Positions 8,569-18,335 are shown, counted from the first letter of the stretch. The stretch: 39,835 nucleotides of DNA from an uncultured Thiothrix sp. (GCA_902595225.1 CACJPG010000008.1:1-39835), one strand, 5' to 3'. A program made the numbers and translations. The notes: a model not told the origin generated them from the letters alone.

Positions 8569-10431
8569 ATGTTACGTTTCATTCTTGTTTTTTTATTTAG
8601 TTTTTCATCTGTCTACGCTAAGGGTTTGCCTCCAATTTATATTTCCCCAGACCCAACAATTGAGGATATTTATTTTCATTCTGGTAATACAGAAATAATT
8701 AAGTTAAAAGAAAAAAGTATTAACCTTTCGATTAGCGAGGTTTTAAAAAGTAAATCCAGTCTTTCACTTAGCCAATCTGGAGGAATTGCAGCACAGAATC
8801 AACTAAGAATAAGAGGCAGTGAGGCAAATCACGTTCTTGTGCTAATCGATGGTATTGAGGCAAATGATGCAGCTTCAGGCTCAGAATTTGATTTTTCGCA
8901 TCTTTTTTCACACAATTTTGAGTCGATTGAAATATTAAGAGGTTCTTATAGCAATGTTCATGGTCCTGATGCTGTAAGTGGAGTTATAAATATAAAAACT
9001 AAAAATAAAAACAGTGCGAATTTAACAACTGGAAGTAATAACACTATCATTAAGAATTATTCTGTATCTGGTGAAAATGATATTTTTCAATATGGAATTG
9101 ATTTTAACTTACTTGAATCTAGTGGAACGGATACAAGTGGCTCTTCTGGAGATAGAAATAGATATGAGAATGAAGGCATAAGAATAAATTTAAAATCAAT
9201 AAAACATAATTTATCTTTATTTTATTTTGATATATATCGTCAAAATGATAGAAACGCAAGCGGCATTGTATCCGATAATGAAAATGCCATAACCGATATC
9301 AATCAATTTTACTCTCAGTATTATTATAAAGATAAAATTTCAAATAATATTTTCTTTAAACAGGGATTTCAATACACAACAAATAAAAATTTAGATTTTA
9401 GTCCAAGTAACGGTGTTTGGGAGTCACTTACTCAATCAGAAAAATTTAAAACTTTCTTCAATGCTAAAATTAATTTAAGTGACTTATTAAAATTTTCGAA
9501 AAATCCCTCACTGTCACTAGGTGCAGAGTATGAAAAGATAAATTTTACTCAACTAGTTCTCGACCAAAGCTATGGAAATGGTAATCAAAATCAGGATGAG
9601 TATAGCAGCTCTTTTGTTTCTGAATTTATATTTCCATATAAGAAAACTCAATTAGAATTAAGCGTTAGACGTACAATTAATCAAATGTTCGATAATAATA
9701 ACTCTCATAGGGTGGGAGTAACATATAAAATAAATGAGGGAAAAATATTTGTAAATCATGCCAGAGCTTTCAAAAATCCAACTTTCACAGAAAGGTATGG
9801 ATATTATCCTGGAACATTTAATGGAAATGAAAATTTAAAACCAGAAAGCATAAAGCAAATTGAATTTGGTTATTTTAAAAGTTTTTTTGAAAATAAACTA
9901 AATATTTCCCAGACTTATTATAATATGAAGTTAATGAATGAAATTAATGGTTTTACTAGTGATGGCAACGGTGGTTATACAGCATTGAATATGACAAATA
10001 AAAGTTATAGAAAAGGCTTAGAAACCCAAATTGAAATGTTTGTAAATAATAATTCAAAGGTAACTTTAAAACATGATTATGTAGATTCCACTCAGTTTGA
10101 TAGCACAGCTAAAAAACAGATCTCTGAAGTAAGAAGGCCAAAAAATGTTCTAAATTTAATATATGAAAATAATTTTTCAAATCATATATTTCTAAGTGCA
10201 AATATTTTATATTCAACAAAAATTAAGGACACAAATTTTACTTCTTATCCATATAAGGCTGTCTTTTTAAGTGACTATGCCCTTGCAAATGCAAGAATAA
10301 ATTATAATCTAGATAGTAATCATACAATATCTTTTATATTCAATAATATTTTTAATAGGAAATATAATGAAGTGTATGGGTATAATAACCCAGGTTTTGA
10401 ATTTCAAATGAATTTTTCAAGATACTTTTAA
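8569..10431 (+). CDS. TonB-dependent outer-membrane receptor, BtuB-like
   Basis: A 620-residue TonB-dependent receptor, close in length to E. coli BtuB (614). It has a signal peptide (MLRFILVFLFSFSSVYA, cleavage near residue 17). The plug domain (about 45-145) contains LRIRGSEANHVLVLIDGIEAND and ends with EILRGSYSNVHGPDAVSGVINI, of which only the key residues are meant here: RIRG, LIDGI, EILRG and GVINI. The C-terminal barrel finishes FSRYF with a terminal Phe, as needed for outer-membrane assembly. Plug and overall size most resemble vitamin B12 receptors, but siderophore or other ligands remain possible. There is no cobalamin riboswitch in the 104-base leader, and no transport or cobalamin gene is nearby. 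No clear TonB box was identified. Its stop codon interlocks with that of the convergent hypothetical gene. Confidence 0.88.
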   Translation: MLRFILVFLFSFSSVYAKGLPPIYISPDPTIEDIYFHSGNTEIIKLKEKSINLSISEVLKSKSSLSLSQSGGIAAQNQLRIRGSEANHVLVLIDGIEANDAASGSEFDFSHLFSHNFESIEILRGSYSNVHGPDAVSGVINIKTKNKNSANLTTGSNNTIIKNYSVSGENDIFQYGIDFNLLESSGTDTSGSSGDRNRYENEGIRINLKSIKHNLSLFYFDIYRQNDRNASGIVSDNENAITDINQFYSQYYYKDKISNNIFFKQGFQYTTNKNLDFSPSNGVWESLTQSEKFKTFFNAKINLSDLLKFSKNPSLSLGAEYEKINFTQLVLDQSYGNGNQNQDEYSSSFVSEFIFPYKKTQLELSVRRTINQMFDNNNSHRVGVTYKINEGKIFVNHARAFKNPTFTERYGYYPGTFNGNENLKPESIKQIEFGYFKSFFENKLNISQTYYNMKLMNEINGFTSDGNGGYTALNMTNKSYRKGLETQIEMFVNNNSKVTLKHDYVDSTQFDSTAKKQISEVRRPKNVLNLIYENNFSNHIFLSANILYSTKIKDTNFTSYPYKAVFLSDYALANARINYNLDSNHTISFIFNNIFNRKYNEVYGYNNPGFEFQMNFSRYF

Positions 10432-10766
10432 TTTTTCGGTATCTTTAAAATTATCTTGTCGGTAGAGTCGTCAATTTCTAAAAATTCTATATTACTTGGA
10501 TTAATATTTATTTGGTTTTCATTATTTAGAAGAAAAATACTTACACTATTTTCTTCAACACTTAATTTTCCATAACTCTTATTATCTTTACCTTTTAATA
10601 AAATAGTATTAGCAGATACAGAATTTGCAGTTATATTGTAATCGCCAAAAAGTCCTATACGTTTTGCGGAATCAAATATTAACGCAACTGCCATTATTAA
10701 TATGACAAATTTCAAAGTACCTATTTGTTTTACCAGTTTTTCATAATTTTCATCATTATTATTCAT
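10428..10766 (-). CDS. Uncharacterised single-pass membrane protein, 112 residues
   Basis: I do not recognise this family. A short charged N-terminus (1-17) is followed by one hydrophobic helix (about 18-32), then a roughly 75-residue region beginning ITANSVSANTILLKGKDNKSYGKLS that is quoted only by its pattern: short alternating hydrophobic/polar stretches rich in Asn, Ser and Ile, suggesting a small beta-rich domain. Basic residues follow the helix (AKR), so topology is uncertain. It lies four bases behind the phosphatase gene, so it appears to be the last gene of the purC operon, and it overlaps the receptor gene by 4 bases at interlocked stop codons. Coding looks real given the operon fit and the absence of any other use of the strand. 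Confidence 0.75.
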   Translation of the reverse strand: MNNNDENYEKLVKQIGTLKFVILIMAVALIFDSAKRIGLFGDYNITANSVSANTILLKGKDNKSYGKLSVEENSVSIFLLNNENQININPSNIEFLEIDDSTDKIILKIPKN

Positions 10767-10770
10767 AAAA

Positions 10771-11448
10771 TCACCAATTTTTTAATAATTCTGGAACTTC
10801 TGTTATTGAAGAAATAAGTTTACTTGCGCTGATATCAAAATCTTCATTGTTTTCATTTTTTAACCAAATATAATTCATATTAGCTGATTTTGCACCGATT
10901 ATATCTTTTTCATAACTATCACCAACATGGACTATCTCATTAGATTTACATTTTGCTTTTTTAATTGCAGCCTGAAAAATCTTTGGGTCTGGCTTCATAA
11001 ATCCTACATCTGCAGCTTTTGTTTCAAAATCAAATAAATTATTAAGACCAATTTTTTCCAGCGATGCATTACCATTTGTAATTGTTCCAATTAGGTAATT
11101 TTTTTTTAATTTCTTTAAAGTTCTTTCGACGCCATCAAATAATTTTACTTTATTTCTATATTTCATAAAATACTCGAAAGACCTTGTTGGCATAGTCTCT
11201 GGAAGCTGATATAAATTCTTAAGGTGAGTATATCCCTTAATTCGAATCGCACTTAGATCATGCTTTATTTCAGGGTTCTCGAGTGCAGTTTGTTTCATTA
11301 ATTTTCTCAGAGAAAGAGAATCATGATTTTCTGCTATAATTGGATAATTTTGCTTAAGCCAATTATTAAAATTTATCTCCGCCTCTATTATGACAGGTTC
11401 AATTTTCCAAAGAGTATCATCAAGATCAAAAGTAATGCATTTAATCAT
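10771..11448 (-). CDS. yigB: HAD-family phosphatase, YigB-like
   Basis: Cytoplasmic haloacid-dehalogenase-superfamily phosphatase of 225 residues. The four catalytic motifs are visible: FDLDDTLW (nucleophile Asp8, acid Asp10), TITNGN (Thr124/Asn125), Lys152 in MKPDP, and GDSYEKD (Asp177, Asp182). The N-terminus (ITFDLDDTLW...PVI..AE), the helical cap and the AITNGN-like motif resemble E. coli YigB, an FMN phosphatase that can supply riboflavin. HAD specificity is hard to assign from sequence, so nucleotide or sugar phosphates are alternatives. It sits three bases behind purC and four before a small membrane protein gene on the same strand. Confidence 0.82.
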   Translation of the reverse strand: MIKCITFDLDDTLWKIEPVIIEAEINFNNWLKQNYPIIAENHDSLSLRKLMKQTALENPEIKHDLSAIRIKGYTHLKNLYQLPETMPTRSFEYFMKYRNKVKLFDGVERTLKKLKKNYLIGTITNGNASLEKIGLNNLFDFETKAADVGFMKPDPKIFQAAIKKAKCKSNEIVHVGDSYEKDIIGAKSANMNYIWLKNENNEDFDISASKLISSITEVPELLKNW

Positions 11449-11451
11449 ATC

Positions 11452-12336
11452 TTAACCTGTTAACATCCTGTTTAGATCTTTATACTTCTCAAAAGTTTTC
11501 TCTACAATATAATCTGGGAGTTCTGGCGCTGGCATTGTATCATTCCAAGATATACTTTTGACATAGTCTCTAATGAATTGCTTATCAAGACTAACAGGGC
11601 TTATGCCCTCCTCATATGAATCCGATAACCAAAATCTTGATGAATCGGAAGTTAATATCTCATCCATAATAGTTAATTCTCCGTCTGCACTTGTGCCAAA
11701 TTCGAATTTTGTATCAGCCAAAATTATATTCTTACTTTCAAGTATCTTTGAAGCTTCATCAAAGATTTTTAAACTGACTTCTTTTATTAATGAAGAATTT
11801 TGATCTCCTACAATTTCTCTCATCTCTTCAAAACTTATATTTACGTCATGATCTCCTAAAGCTGCTTTTGAAGAAGGAGTAAAAATTAAATTTGGAAGTT
11901 TAGAAGCCATTTTAAGATTTTCTGGAAGATCAATACCACATATTTTCCCTGTAGTAATATAATCTGAATATCCTGAGCCTATTAAGTAATTTCTTACAAT
12001 CGATTCAATTGGGACAGGTTTTAATTTTTTTGCAATTACAAATCGTCCTTCTATTTCATTATATTCTTCATCTGAAATTTTTAATTTGCTAACGTCAAAT
12101 CCTGATAAGTGGTTATTAATTATATTATTAAATTTTTTAAACCAAAAATTTGAAACATTATTTAGAATAATTCCCTTTTCAGGTATTGGCGTAGGTAAAA
12201 TTATGTCGAAAACCGAAACTCTATCTGTTGATATTATAAGTAAGTGATCATGATCAACTTCATAGACATCTCTGACTTTGCCTTGATAGATTTTTTTCAG
12301 ACTTTTGATATTTGATGTATGTAAAATATTTTTCAT
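11452..12336 (-). CDS. purC: SAICAR synthetase PurC
   Basis: Phosphoribosylaminoimidazole-succinocarboxamide synthase: joins CAIR and aspartate using ATP, the step after PurE/PurK in purine synthesis. Signatures: KKIYQGKVRDVYEVD (nucleotide-binding glycine-rich region, 14-28), STDRVSVFDIILPTPIPEKG, VPIESIVRNYLIGSGY, and LADTKFEFG near the C-terminal half. At 294 residues it belongs to the longer PurC type rather than the 237-residue E. coli form. It is divergent from purE, with a 95-base shared upstream region, so purC and purEK are back to back and probably co-regulated. Confidence 0.96.
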   Translation of the reverse strand: MKNILHTSNIKSLKKIYQGKVRDVYEVDHDHLLIISTDRVSVFDIILPTPIPEKGIILNNVSNFWFKKFNNIINNHLSGFDVSKLKISDEEYNEIEGRFVIAKKLKPVPIESIVRNYLIGSGYSDYITTGKICGIDLPENLKMASKLPNLIFTPSSKAALGDHDVNISFEEMREIVGDQNSSLIKEVSLKIFDEASKILESKNIILADTKFEFGTSADGELTIMDEILTSDSSRFWLSDSYEEGISPVSLDKQFIRDYVKSISWNDTMPAPELPDYIVEKTFEKYKDLNRMLTG

Positions 12337-12371
12337 TAATATAGGTTTAAATGTACAATTACTGGTAAATC

Positions 12372-12400
12372 CATTCTATAGATAGCATTTACATTCTATA
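12372..12400. repeat. Direct repeat CATTCTATA x2 in the purC/purE spacer
   Basis: CATTCTATA occurs at 12372-12380 and again at 12392-12400, a 20-base period or about two helical turns. The second copy directly precedes TATAAT (12402-12407), a perfect -10 for purE. The position suits a regulator site, but the sequence is A/T-rich and no PurR-like palindrome is present, so the function is open. Confidence 0.35.
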
Positions 12401-12422
12401 CTATAATATCATATTTGATATT

Positions 12423-12427
12423 GAGGG
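12423..12427 (+). promoter_or_regulatory. Ribosome binding site that favours the second purE ATG
   Basis: GAGGG precedes two consecutive ATG codons at 12432 and 12435. The gap is four bases to the first and seven to the second; seven is the more usual spacing, so the second is preferred. Confidence 0.55.
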
Positions 12428-12434
12428 TAACATG

Positions 12435-12929
12435 ATGGCTGAAGGTAAAAATCCAATAGTTGCAATTGTCATGGGAAGTGACAGCGATTGGCCAATAATG
12501 AAACTTGCTGCAGAAATACTAGACAAATTTGATATTGAATATGAATCTAAAGTTGTTTCTGCACATAGAACCCCTGACATGTTGTATGAATTTGCTGAAA
12601 AAGCAAAAAGCAGAGGCATAAAATACATAATTGCAGGTGCTGGTGGTGCTGCTCATTTACCTGGCATGCTCGCTGCAAAGACTGAATTGCCAATTTTAGG
12701 TGTGCCTATTCCTACAAAACATCTCGAAGGTAATGACTCACTCCTTTCGATAGTTCAGATGCCTAAAGGAATTCCTGTTGCAACATTTGCCATTGGCGAA
12801 CCTGGTGCTGCAAATGCAGCATTATTTGCTATATCAATGTTGGCAACGAATGACAAAAATATAGAAAAGAAACTCCTAGAATTTAGAATATCGCAAGAAG
12901 AAAAGGTAAAATCAAAAAAATTGACGTAA
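12435..12929 (+). CDS. purE: N5-CAIR mutase PurE
   Basis: Converts N5-carboxyaminoimidazole ribonucleotide to CAIR; it acts directly after PurK. Class I PurE features are all visible: the phosphate-binding [27 protein letters not shown] with the catalytic His, and PVPIP-like [11 protein letters not shown]. Length is 164 residues (E. coli 169). The start at 12435 is chosen on ribosome-site spacing; the adjacent ATG at 12432 is possible. purK starts six bases after the stop. A TATAAT at 12402-12407 is a likely -10. Confidence 0.96.
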   Translation: MAEGKNPIVAIVMGSDSDWPIMKLAAEILDKFDIEYESKVVSAHRTPDMLYEFAEKAKSRGIKYIIAGAGGAAHLPGMLAAKTELPILGVPIPTKHLEGNDSLLSIVQMPKGIPVATFAIGEPGAANAALFAISMLATNDKNIEKKLLEFRISQEEKVKSKKLT

Positions 12930-12935
12930 CATAAC

Positions 12936-14060
12936 ATGCAAGAAAAAAAATTCATTGCCATGCTAGGTGGCGGACAACTTGGGTTGATGTTTACCGAGAG
13001 TGCTCACAAAATGGGAGAGAAAGTTATTGTTCTTGATCCTGATAAAGATTGTCCTGCTGGAAAAATAGCAGATAGGTTTCTAAATACAGATTATCTTAAT
13101 ACAAATTCATTGAATACACTAATTGAAAATTGCGATGTATGTACTACAGAATTTGAAAATATTCCATATAAAACCCTAGAAATTTTAGAAAAGAAAATCA
13201 AAGTATATCCGAATTCTAATGCACTCAAAATATCTCAAAATAGAATTCTTGAAAAGAATTTTATGCAAAATTTAAAAATACCTACGACAAATTTCTATAT
13301 AATAAATTCTGAAAATGATTTAAGTGAAATAAAAAATATTAATGATTGGCCCTATATCATTAAAACTAGTACTTTTGGATATGATGGAAAAGGTCAAGCT
13401 GTTGTGAATAATTTCAAGGAATTGAATAAAGCTTATAAAAATCTCAAATCCGATAGTTTTATTTTAGAAAAAAAAGTTAATTTAAAGATGGAGGTTTCTC
13501 AAGTTGCCTGTTGTTACCCTGATGGTATTGTACTTCTGCCTATAAGTGAGAATACTCACATAAATAATATTCTTCATAAATCTAAAGTACCTGCAGAAAT
13601 TTCTATAAACTCAGAAGAAGAGATTCATAAAATTACTACTACAATAACAAAGAGCTTAAATTATATCGGCATATTATGTGTTGAATTTTTTATATCTAAA
13701 TCAGGTGATATTATGGTGAATGAAATCGCCCCTAGGACGCATAATAGCGGACATTACTCTATCGAGGGATGTAGTGAGTCTCAATTTGATCATCAAGTAA
13801 GAATTTTAAAAAATTTAGAACCTAAGAAATCTAGTCTGCTAAAGCCATCTGTAATGGTAAACTTATTGGGTGATCTTTGGAGCAATAAAGAATTAGAAAA
13901 AAATCTTATTGATTCGGACGGAGTTTTTTATCATTTATATAATAAGAATATCCCAAAAAATGGAAGAAAAATGGGTCACTTTACTGTTATAAACGATTCC
14001 TTGAATATGGCTAACAAAATTGCTGATGATATTTTCTTAAAGCTAAAAGATGAAAAATAA
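12936..14060 (+). CDS. purK: N5-CAIR synthetase PurK
   Basis: ATP-grasp enzyme that carboxylates aminoimidazole ribonucleotide with bicarbonate and ATP to give the PurE substrate. The N-terminal domain begins with the typical AMLGGGQLGLMF and VLDPDKDCPA; the ATP-grasp core has WPYIIKTSTFGYDGKGQ, and the metal-binding region VNEIAPRTHNSGHYSIEGC is represented by NEIAPRxHNSGH. At 374 residues the length is normal (E. coli 355). It follows purE by six bases and overlaps the next gene by 11 bases. Confidence 0.96.
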   Translation: MQEKKFIAMLGGGQLGLMFTESAHKMGEKVIVLDPDKDCPAGKIADRFLNTDYLNTNSLNTLIENCDVCTTEFENIPYKTLEILEKKIKVYPNSNALKISQNRILEKNFMQNLKIPTTNFYIINSENDLSEIKNINDWPYIIKTSTFGYDGKGQAVVNNFKELNKAYKNLKSDSFILEKKVNLKMEVSQVACCYPDGIVLLPISENTHINNILHKSKVPAEISINSEEEIHKITTTITKSLNYIGILCVEFFISKSGDIMVNEIAPRTHNSGHYSIEGCSESQFDHQVRILKNLEPKKSSLLKPSVMVNLLGDLWSNKELEKNLIDSDGVFYHLYNKNIPKNGRKMGHFTVINDSLNMANKIADDIFLKLKDEK

Positions 14061-15039
14061 TAAATATAAATCTTTAATAGTTTCATACAAAGATGGAAAA
14101 CATGAATCCACTTGCATAGTAAATAAATTTAGAGAACTAGAAGCTGGTGAAGTTCTTGTCAGAACAAAATATTCTAGCCTAAATTATAAAGATGCTTTAT
14201 CTGTTACTGGGACATCAAAAATTATTCGTAAAAATAATCTTACTCCTGGACTAGATTTCTCGGGAATAGTTGAAGAAACAAGTTCAAAAAAATTTTCAAT
14301 TGGAGAAAAAGTGTTTGCCTCTGGTTCAGGTTTAGGAGAGTTGGTTGATGGCGGGTTCTCTGAATATATTTATATCAAAAGTGACAAATTGCTAAAGATG
14401 CCAAAAAACCTAAACTTACTTAGTACTATGCAACTAGGTACTGCAGGCTTTACCGCTGCTATAGCTATCGAAAAAATGATTTTAAATAAACAAAATAAAA
14501 TATTAGGACCAATATTAATATCAGGTGCAGCCGGTGGTGTCGGAAGTATATCATTAAGTATCCTGAAAAGTCTTGGTTATGAGACTATTGCTCTTACAAG
14601 AAAAAAATCATCAACATCGTATCTGAAAAGTATTGGGGCAGATCATGTTATGTATACCAATATTATAAGCAATAGTAAATTTTTAAATAAAAAAGTTATT
14701 GGCGGAGCAATTGATAACATTGGTGGTGATACTCTTGATTGGATAATAAAAAGTACAAATGATGGTGGAAATGTTGTATCTGTAGGTATGGCGTCAAATT
14801 CAGAATTAAATACTACGGTTTTTCCATTTATAATGCGTGGAGTAAATGTACTTGGAGTGAGTTCAACAAATTATACAGGAGACCGAAGAAAAATTTGGAG
14901 GAAACTATCTACTAAATACAAACCTAAAAATTTAAAGAAAATAAATACAAAGATTATTGATATGAAAAATATTATAAACTTATCAAAAAAAATAGTCTCT
15001 GGAAAAAATAAGGGGAGAGTTATTATAAAATTTTCTTAA
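14050..15039 (+). CDS. acuI: Acryloyl-CoA reductase, AcuI/YhdH family
   Basis: Medium-chain dehydrogenase/reductase of 329 residues matching the YhdH/AcuI family, NADPH-dependent enzymes that reduce the toxic electrophile acryloyl-CoA to propionyl-CoA. Family marks are SSLNYKDAL (42-50), GLDFSGIV (67-74), GTAGFTAA (130-137), the cofactor loop SGAAGGVGS (158-166) and [10 protein letters not shown]. No zinc-ligand cysteines are seen, as in the zinc-independent branch. In marine bacteria AcuI detoxifies acrylate from dimethylsulfoniopropionate. It is odd as the third gene of a purEK operon (11-base overlap with purK), and no other DMSP or propionate gene is in view. Its stop interlocks with that of uvrB. 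Confidence 0.85.
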   Translation: MKNNKYKSLIVSYKDGKHESTCIVNKFRELEAGEVLVRTKYSSLNYKDALSVTGTSKIIRKNNLTPGLDFSGIVEETSSKKFSIGEKVFASGSGLGELVDGGFSEYIYIKSDKLLKMPKNLNLLSTMQLGTAGFTAAIAIEKMILNKQNKILGPILISGAAGGVGSISLSILKSLGYETIALTRKKSSTSYLKSIGADHVMYTNIISNSKFLNKKVIGGAIDNIGGDTLDWIIKSTNDGGNVVSVGMASNSELNTTVFPFIMRGVNVLGVSSTNYTGDRRKIWRKLSTKYKPKNLKKINTKIIDMKNIINLSKKIVSGKNKGRVIIKFS

Positions 15040-17057
15040 CTAGCTGTCTCTTGGTTATTTGATGAAAAAATAAACTCTTTAACTTTTTTTATCTCATCCC
15101 TAATTTTAGAGGCTTCTTCAAACTCAAGATTTGAAGCATGTTCGTACATTTTTTTCTCAAGTTTTTTTATTTTTCTCATAGCTATTGATGGGCTAATACC
15201 AGAATATTCTCTTGCAAAATCATCATCAATATATTTCTTTTCTTTTTTATTTACGGATTCTGCTTCCATAATATCAGGGATAGACTTGACGACTCCTTTC
15301 GGGGAAATTTTGTTGACTTCATTATGTTTAAGCTGTTTTTCTCTTCTTCTCTCTGTTTCTTCAATAGTTCTTTTAATAGAACCAGTAATCTCATCGGCGT
15401 ACAAAATAGCTTTTCCGTTTATATTTCTTGCAGCTCTTCCAATAGTTTGTATTAATGATCTATCAGATCTTAAAAAACCTTCTTTATCAGCATCTAAAAT
15501 AGCTACTAATGAAACTTCAGGTATATCTAAACCTTCTCTTAGAAGATTGATGCCAACTAAAACATCAAATTCTCCTAATCTTAATCCTCTGATAATTTCT
15601 ACTCTCTCTACAGTATCAACATCTGAATGAAGATATTTTACTTTTATATCGTGATCTTTTAGATAGCTAGTAAGATCTTCTGACATTCTTTTTGTTAGCG
15701 TGGTTACTAAAACTCTCTCATTTAACTCAATAACTCTTGAAATTTCACTTAATAGATCATCCACCTGTGATTTCGCAGGTCTTACTTCAATTTGAGGATC
15801 TACTAGGCCTGTTGGCCTAACAACTTGCTCAACTGTTTGGTCAGATTTCTTAAGCTCATAGTCACCAGGTGTCGCTGAAACATAAATCATTTGTGGAGAT
15901 AAAACTTCAAATTCCTCAAACATTAGTGGTCTATTATCAAGAGCTGAAGGGAGTCTAAACCCAAAATCAACTAACGTTTGTTTTCTTGACCTATCACCCC
16001 TGTACATACCCATAAATTGAGGAACAGTAACATGACTTTCATCCATAATCATTAAAGCGTTAGATGGCATATAATCAATTAAACATGGTGGTGCCTCTCC
16101 TGGATTTCTTCCCGAGAGATATCTGGAATAATTTTCGATACCGGAGCAATAACCAATTTCTTTTATCATTTCTAAATCAAATTTTGTTCGTTCTTCTAGT
16201 CGTTGGGCTTCAACAAGTTTATTTTGAGATTTAAATTCTTTTAACCTAATATCTAATTCAACGCCAATGTCTTCAATAGCTTTGAGTAAAACCTCTCTTG
16301 GAGTTACGTAATGAGTTTTTGGATATATAGTTAATCTTGGAACAACCTTGATTATTTCTCCAGTTAAAAAGTCAAAAAAACTTAATTTTTCAATTTCGTC
16401 TCCAAATAATTCTATTCTAACTGCCTCATTTTCAGAATCTGCAGGATGCACATCGATTATATCTCCCATAACTCTAAAGGCCCCTCTTTTTAACTCTGTT
16501 TGATTTCTTGTGTACTGTAATTCTGCCAATCGTCTAAGAATTTTTCTCTGATCTATTATTTCCCCCCTCGATAAATGAAGAACCATTTCTTGATATGATT
16601 TTGCATCTCCCAACCCATATATCGAAGATACAGAGGCTACTATTATTGTATCTTGCCTTTCGAAAAGTGCTTTAGTAGCAGATAACCTCATTTGTTCAAT
16701 ATGCTCGTTAATTGCTGCATCTTTTTCAATGTAGCTATCTTTTGCTGGGACATAAGCCTCTGGTTGATAATAGTCATAGTAGGAAACGAAATACTCTACC
16801 GCATTTTTTGGAAAATACTCTTTCATTTCTCCATATAGCTGAGCTGCAAGTGTTTTATTTGGAGCAAGAACTATTGTTGGTCTCTGAATCTTTTCAACAA
16901 TATTAGCGATAGTGAAAGTTTTTCCTGATCCCGTCACGCCAAGAAGTACTTGGGAACTCAAACCGGACTCTATTCCATCTAATAGCTTACTAATTGCTAT
17001 TGGCTGATCGCCAGATGGTTTATATTTTGATATTAACTTAAATTCCTTTTTATTCAT
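15036..17057 (-). CDS. uvrB: Excinuclease ABC subunit B, UvrB
   Basis: Damage-verifying helicase-like subunit of nucleotide excision repair; it is loaded by UvrA and recruits UvrC. Visible parts: Walker A GVTGSGKT (40-47), the damage-probing beta hairpin [13 protein letters not shown] (92-104), the DEAD-like MIMDESHV, helicase motifs [17 protein letters not shown] and QTIGRAARN (key residues only), and a C-terminal UVR domain (about 630-665) that contacts UvrC. Its 673 residues match E. coli. Upstream lies a 99-base spacer shared with the divergent aminotransferase gene; I see no LexA box there. Confidence 0.98.
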   Translation of the reverse strand: MNKKEFKLISKYKPSGDQPIAISKLLDGIESGLSSQVLLGVTGSGKTFTIANIVEKIQRPTIVLAPNKTLAAQLYGEMKEYFPKNAVEYFVSYYDYYQPEAYVPAKDSYIEKDAAINEHIEQMRLSATKALFERQDTIIVASVSSIYGLGDAKSYQEMVLHLSRGEIIDQRKILRRLAELQYTRNQTELKRGAFRVMGDIIDVHPADSENEAVRIELFGDEIEKLSFFDFLTGEIIKVVPRLTIYPKTHYVTPREVLLKAIEDIGVELDIRLKEFKSQNKLVEAQRLEERTKFDLEMIKEIGYCSGIENYSRYLSGRNPGEAPPCLIDYMPSNALMIMDESHVTVPQFMGMYRGDRSRKQTLVDFGFRLPSALDNRPLMFEEFEVLSPQMIYVSATPGDYELKKSDQTVEQVVRPTGLVDPQIEVRPAKSQVDDLLSEISRVIELNERVLVTTLTKRMSEDLTSYLKDHDIKVKYLHSDVDTVERVEIIRGLRLGEFDVLVGINLLREGLDIPEVSLVAILDADKEGFLRSDRSLIQTIGRAARNINGKAILYADEITGSIKRTIEETERRREKQLKHNEVNKISPKGVVKSIPDIMEAESVNKKEKKYIDDDFAREYSGISPSIAMRKIKKLEKKMYEHASNLEFEEASKIRDEIKKVKEFIFSSNNQETAS

Positions 17058-17156
17058 TTTGTCAATTAATAATTGTGTTTAGTGAAAAATTAGCTATGAT
17101 TCTAGTTAAGAATATCATAATATCCAGTTAATTTTACATAGTACATTTTTTAGATA

Positions 17157-18335
17157 ATGAAACTCTCACAGAGAATCGCAAACACAAAAACATCAGCGAC
17201 GATTGCGATGAGCATGAAAGCTCGAGAACTGAGATCGCAAGGCAAAGACATCATTTCCTTAAGTGCAGGTGAACCAGATTTTGAGACTCCGGAACATATT
17301 AAAGAAGCCGCAATAAATTCCATTAATTCTGGAAATACAAAATATACGCCTGTAGATGGTATGGTTGACTTGAAAGAATCAATTATTAAGAAATTCAAAA
17401 ACGAGAACCGACTTGAATATAAGTTAAATCAAATCATTGTATCTACTGGTTGCAAACAAAGTATTTATAATTTATGTCAAGCAACTCTTAATAAGAGTGA
17501 TGAGGTTTTAATACCAGCTCCATATTGGGTATCATATCCAGAAATTGTAAAACTATCAGATGCAAATCCTGTTTTTGTTGAAACAAACAGTGAAACTGAT
17601 TTTAAAGTTTCGGGTAAGATGATATCTGAAAGAATTACAGATAAAACAAGAATGATTCTTCTTAATAGCCCTTCAAATCCATCCGGATTCATATACACAG
17701 AAGATGAGTTGAAGGACATTGGGAAAGTTTTAAAAAATTATCCAGATATTATTATCGCATCTGATGACATATATGAACATATAATCTTCAATGAAAAAAA
17801 ATTCTATAATATTTTAAATGTCTGTCCTGAGCTTTTTAATCAAACAGTTGTATTGAATGGTGTTTCGAAAGCATATGCTATGACAGGCTGGAGGATAGGA
17901 TATGCTGCAGGAAATTCAGACATCATTGGAGCAATGAAAAAAATTCAGTCACAAAGTACCTCATGTACTTGCTCTATTGCACAATCTGCAGCTAAAGCAG
18001 CTTTGGATAATGGAAAACTAAAAGTTGATGATATGGTAAAAGAATATCAAGCAAGAAATGAGTTTCTCCATAAAGAATTAAATGATATTGATGGCTTTAA
18101 TTATAAAAAACCTGACGGTTCTTTTTATGCCTTTGTAGATGTTAATGGGGTAATTAAAAAAATTAAAGGAGTAAATGATGATTTTGATCTTGCTGAATAC
18201 TTCTTATTGAATGCAGATGTAGCTGTAGTGCCTGGAACTGCTTTTGGAGCAAAAAACCATATTCGAATATCTTTTGCGACAAGCTTTGAAAATCTTAAAC
18301 AGGCAGTAGAAAGAATAAAAAAAGTTTTAGTCTAA
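17157..18335 (+). CDS. aspC: Class I aminotransferase, aspartate/prephenate type
   Basis: PLP-dependent aminotransferase of 392 residues. Signatures: SAGEPDFETPEHI (36-48), TKYTPVDGM, SPSNPSG (171-177), the PLP Lys238 in GVSKAYAMTGWRIGYA and the C-terminal substrate Arg in HIRISFATS. This is subgroup I-beta, common outside the enteric bacteria; some members also transaminate prephenate to arogenate. It may therefore cover aromatic amino-acid transamination, since the hisC-type gene usual between pheA and tyrA is absent from this window. The ATG at 17157 has no clear ribosome site. The gene overlaps the convergent DUF3050 gene by 9 bases. Confidence 0.92.
   Translation: MKLSQRIANTKTSATIAMSMKARELRSQGKDIISLSAGEPDFETPEHIKEAAINSINSGNTKYTPVDGMVDLKESIIKKFKNENRLEYKLNQIIVSTGCKQSIYNLCQATLNKSDEVLIPAPYWVSYPEIVKLSDANPVFVETNSETDFKVSGKMISERITDKTRMILLNSPSNPSGFIYTEDELKDIGKVLKNYPDIIIASDDIYEHIIFNEKKFYNILNVCPELFNQTVVLNGVSKAYAMTGWRIGYAAGNSDIIGAMKKIQSQSTSCTCSIAQSAAKAALDNGKLKVDDMVKEYQARNEFLHKELNDIDGFNYKKPDGSFYAFVDVNGVIKKIKGVNDDFDLAEYFLLNADVAVVPGTAFGAKNHIRISFATSFENLKQAVERIKKVLV

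Noticed and set aside
12337-12431. PurR operator between purC and purE
   Set aside because: No palindrome resembling ACGCAAACGTTTGCGT is present; only the A/T-rich direct repeat was kept.
17058-17156. LexA (SOS) box upstream of uvrB
   Set aside because: A CTG lies in the spacer on the uvrB strand, but the required CAG ten bases later is missing (TAT instead), and no other CTG-N10-CAG pair is present.
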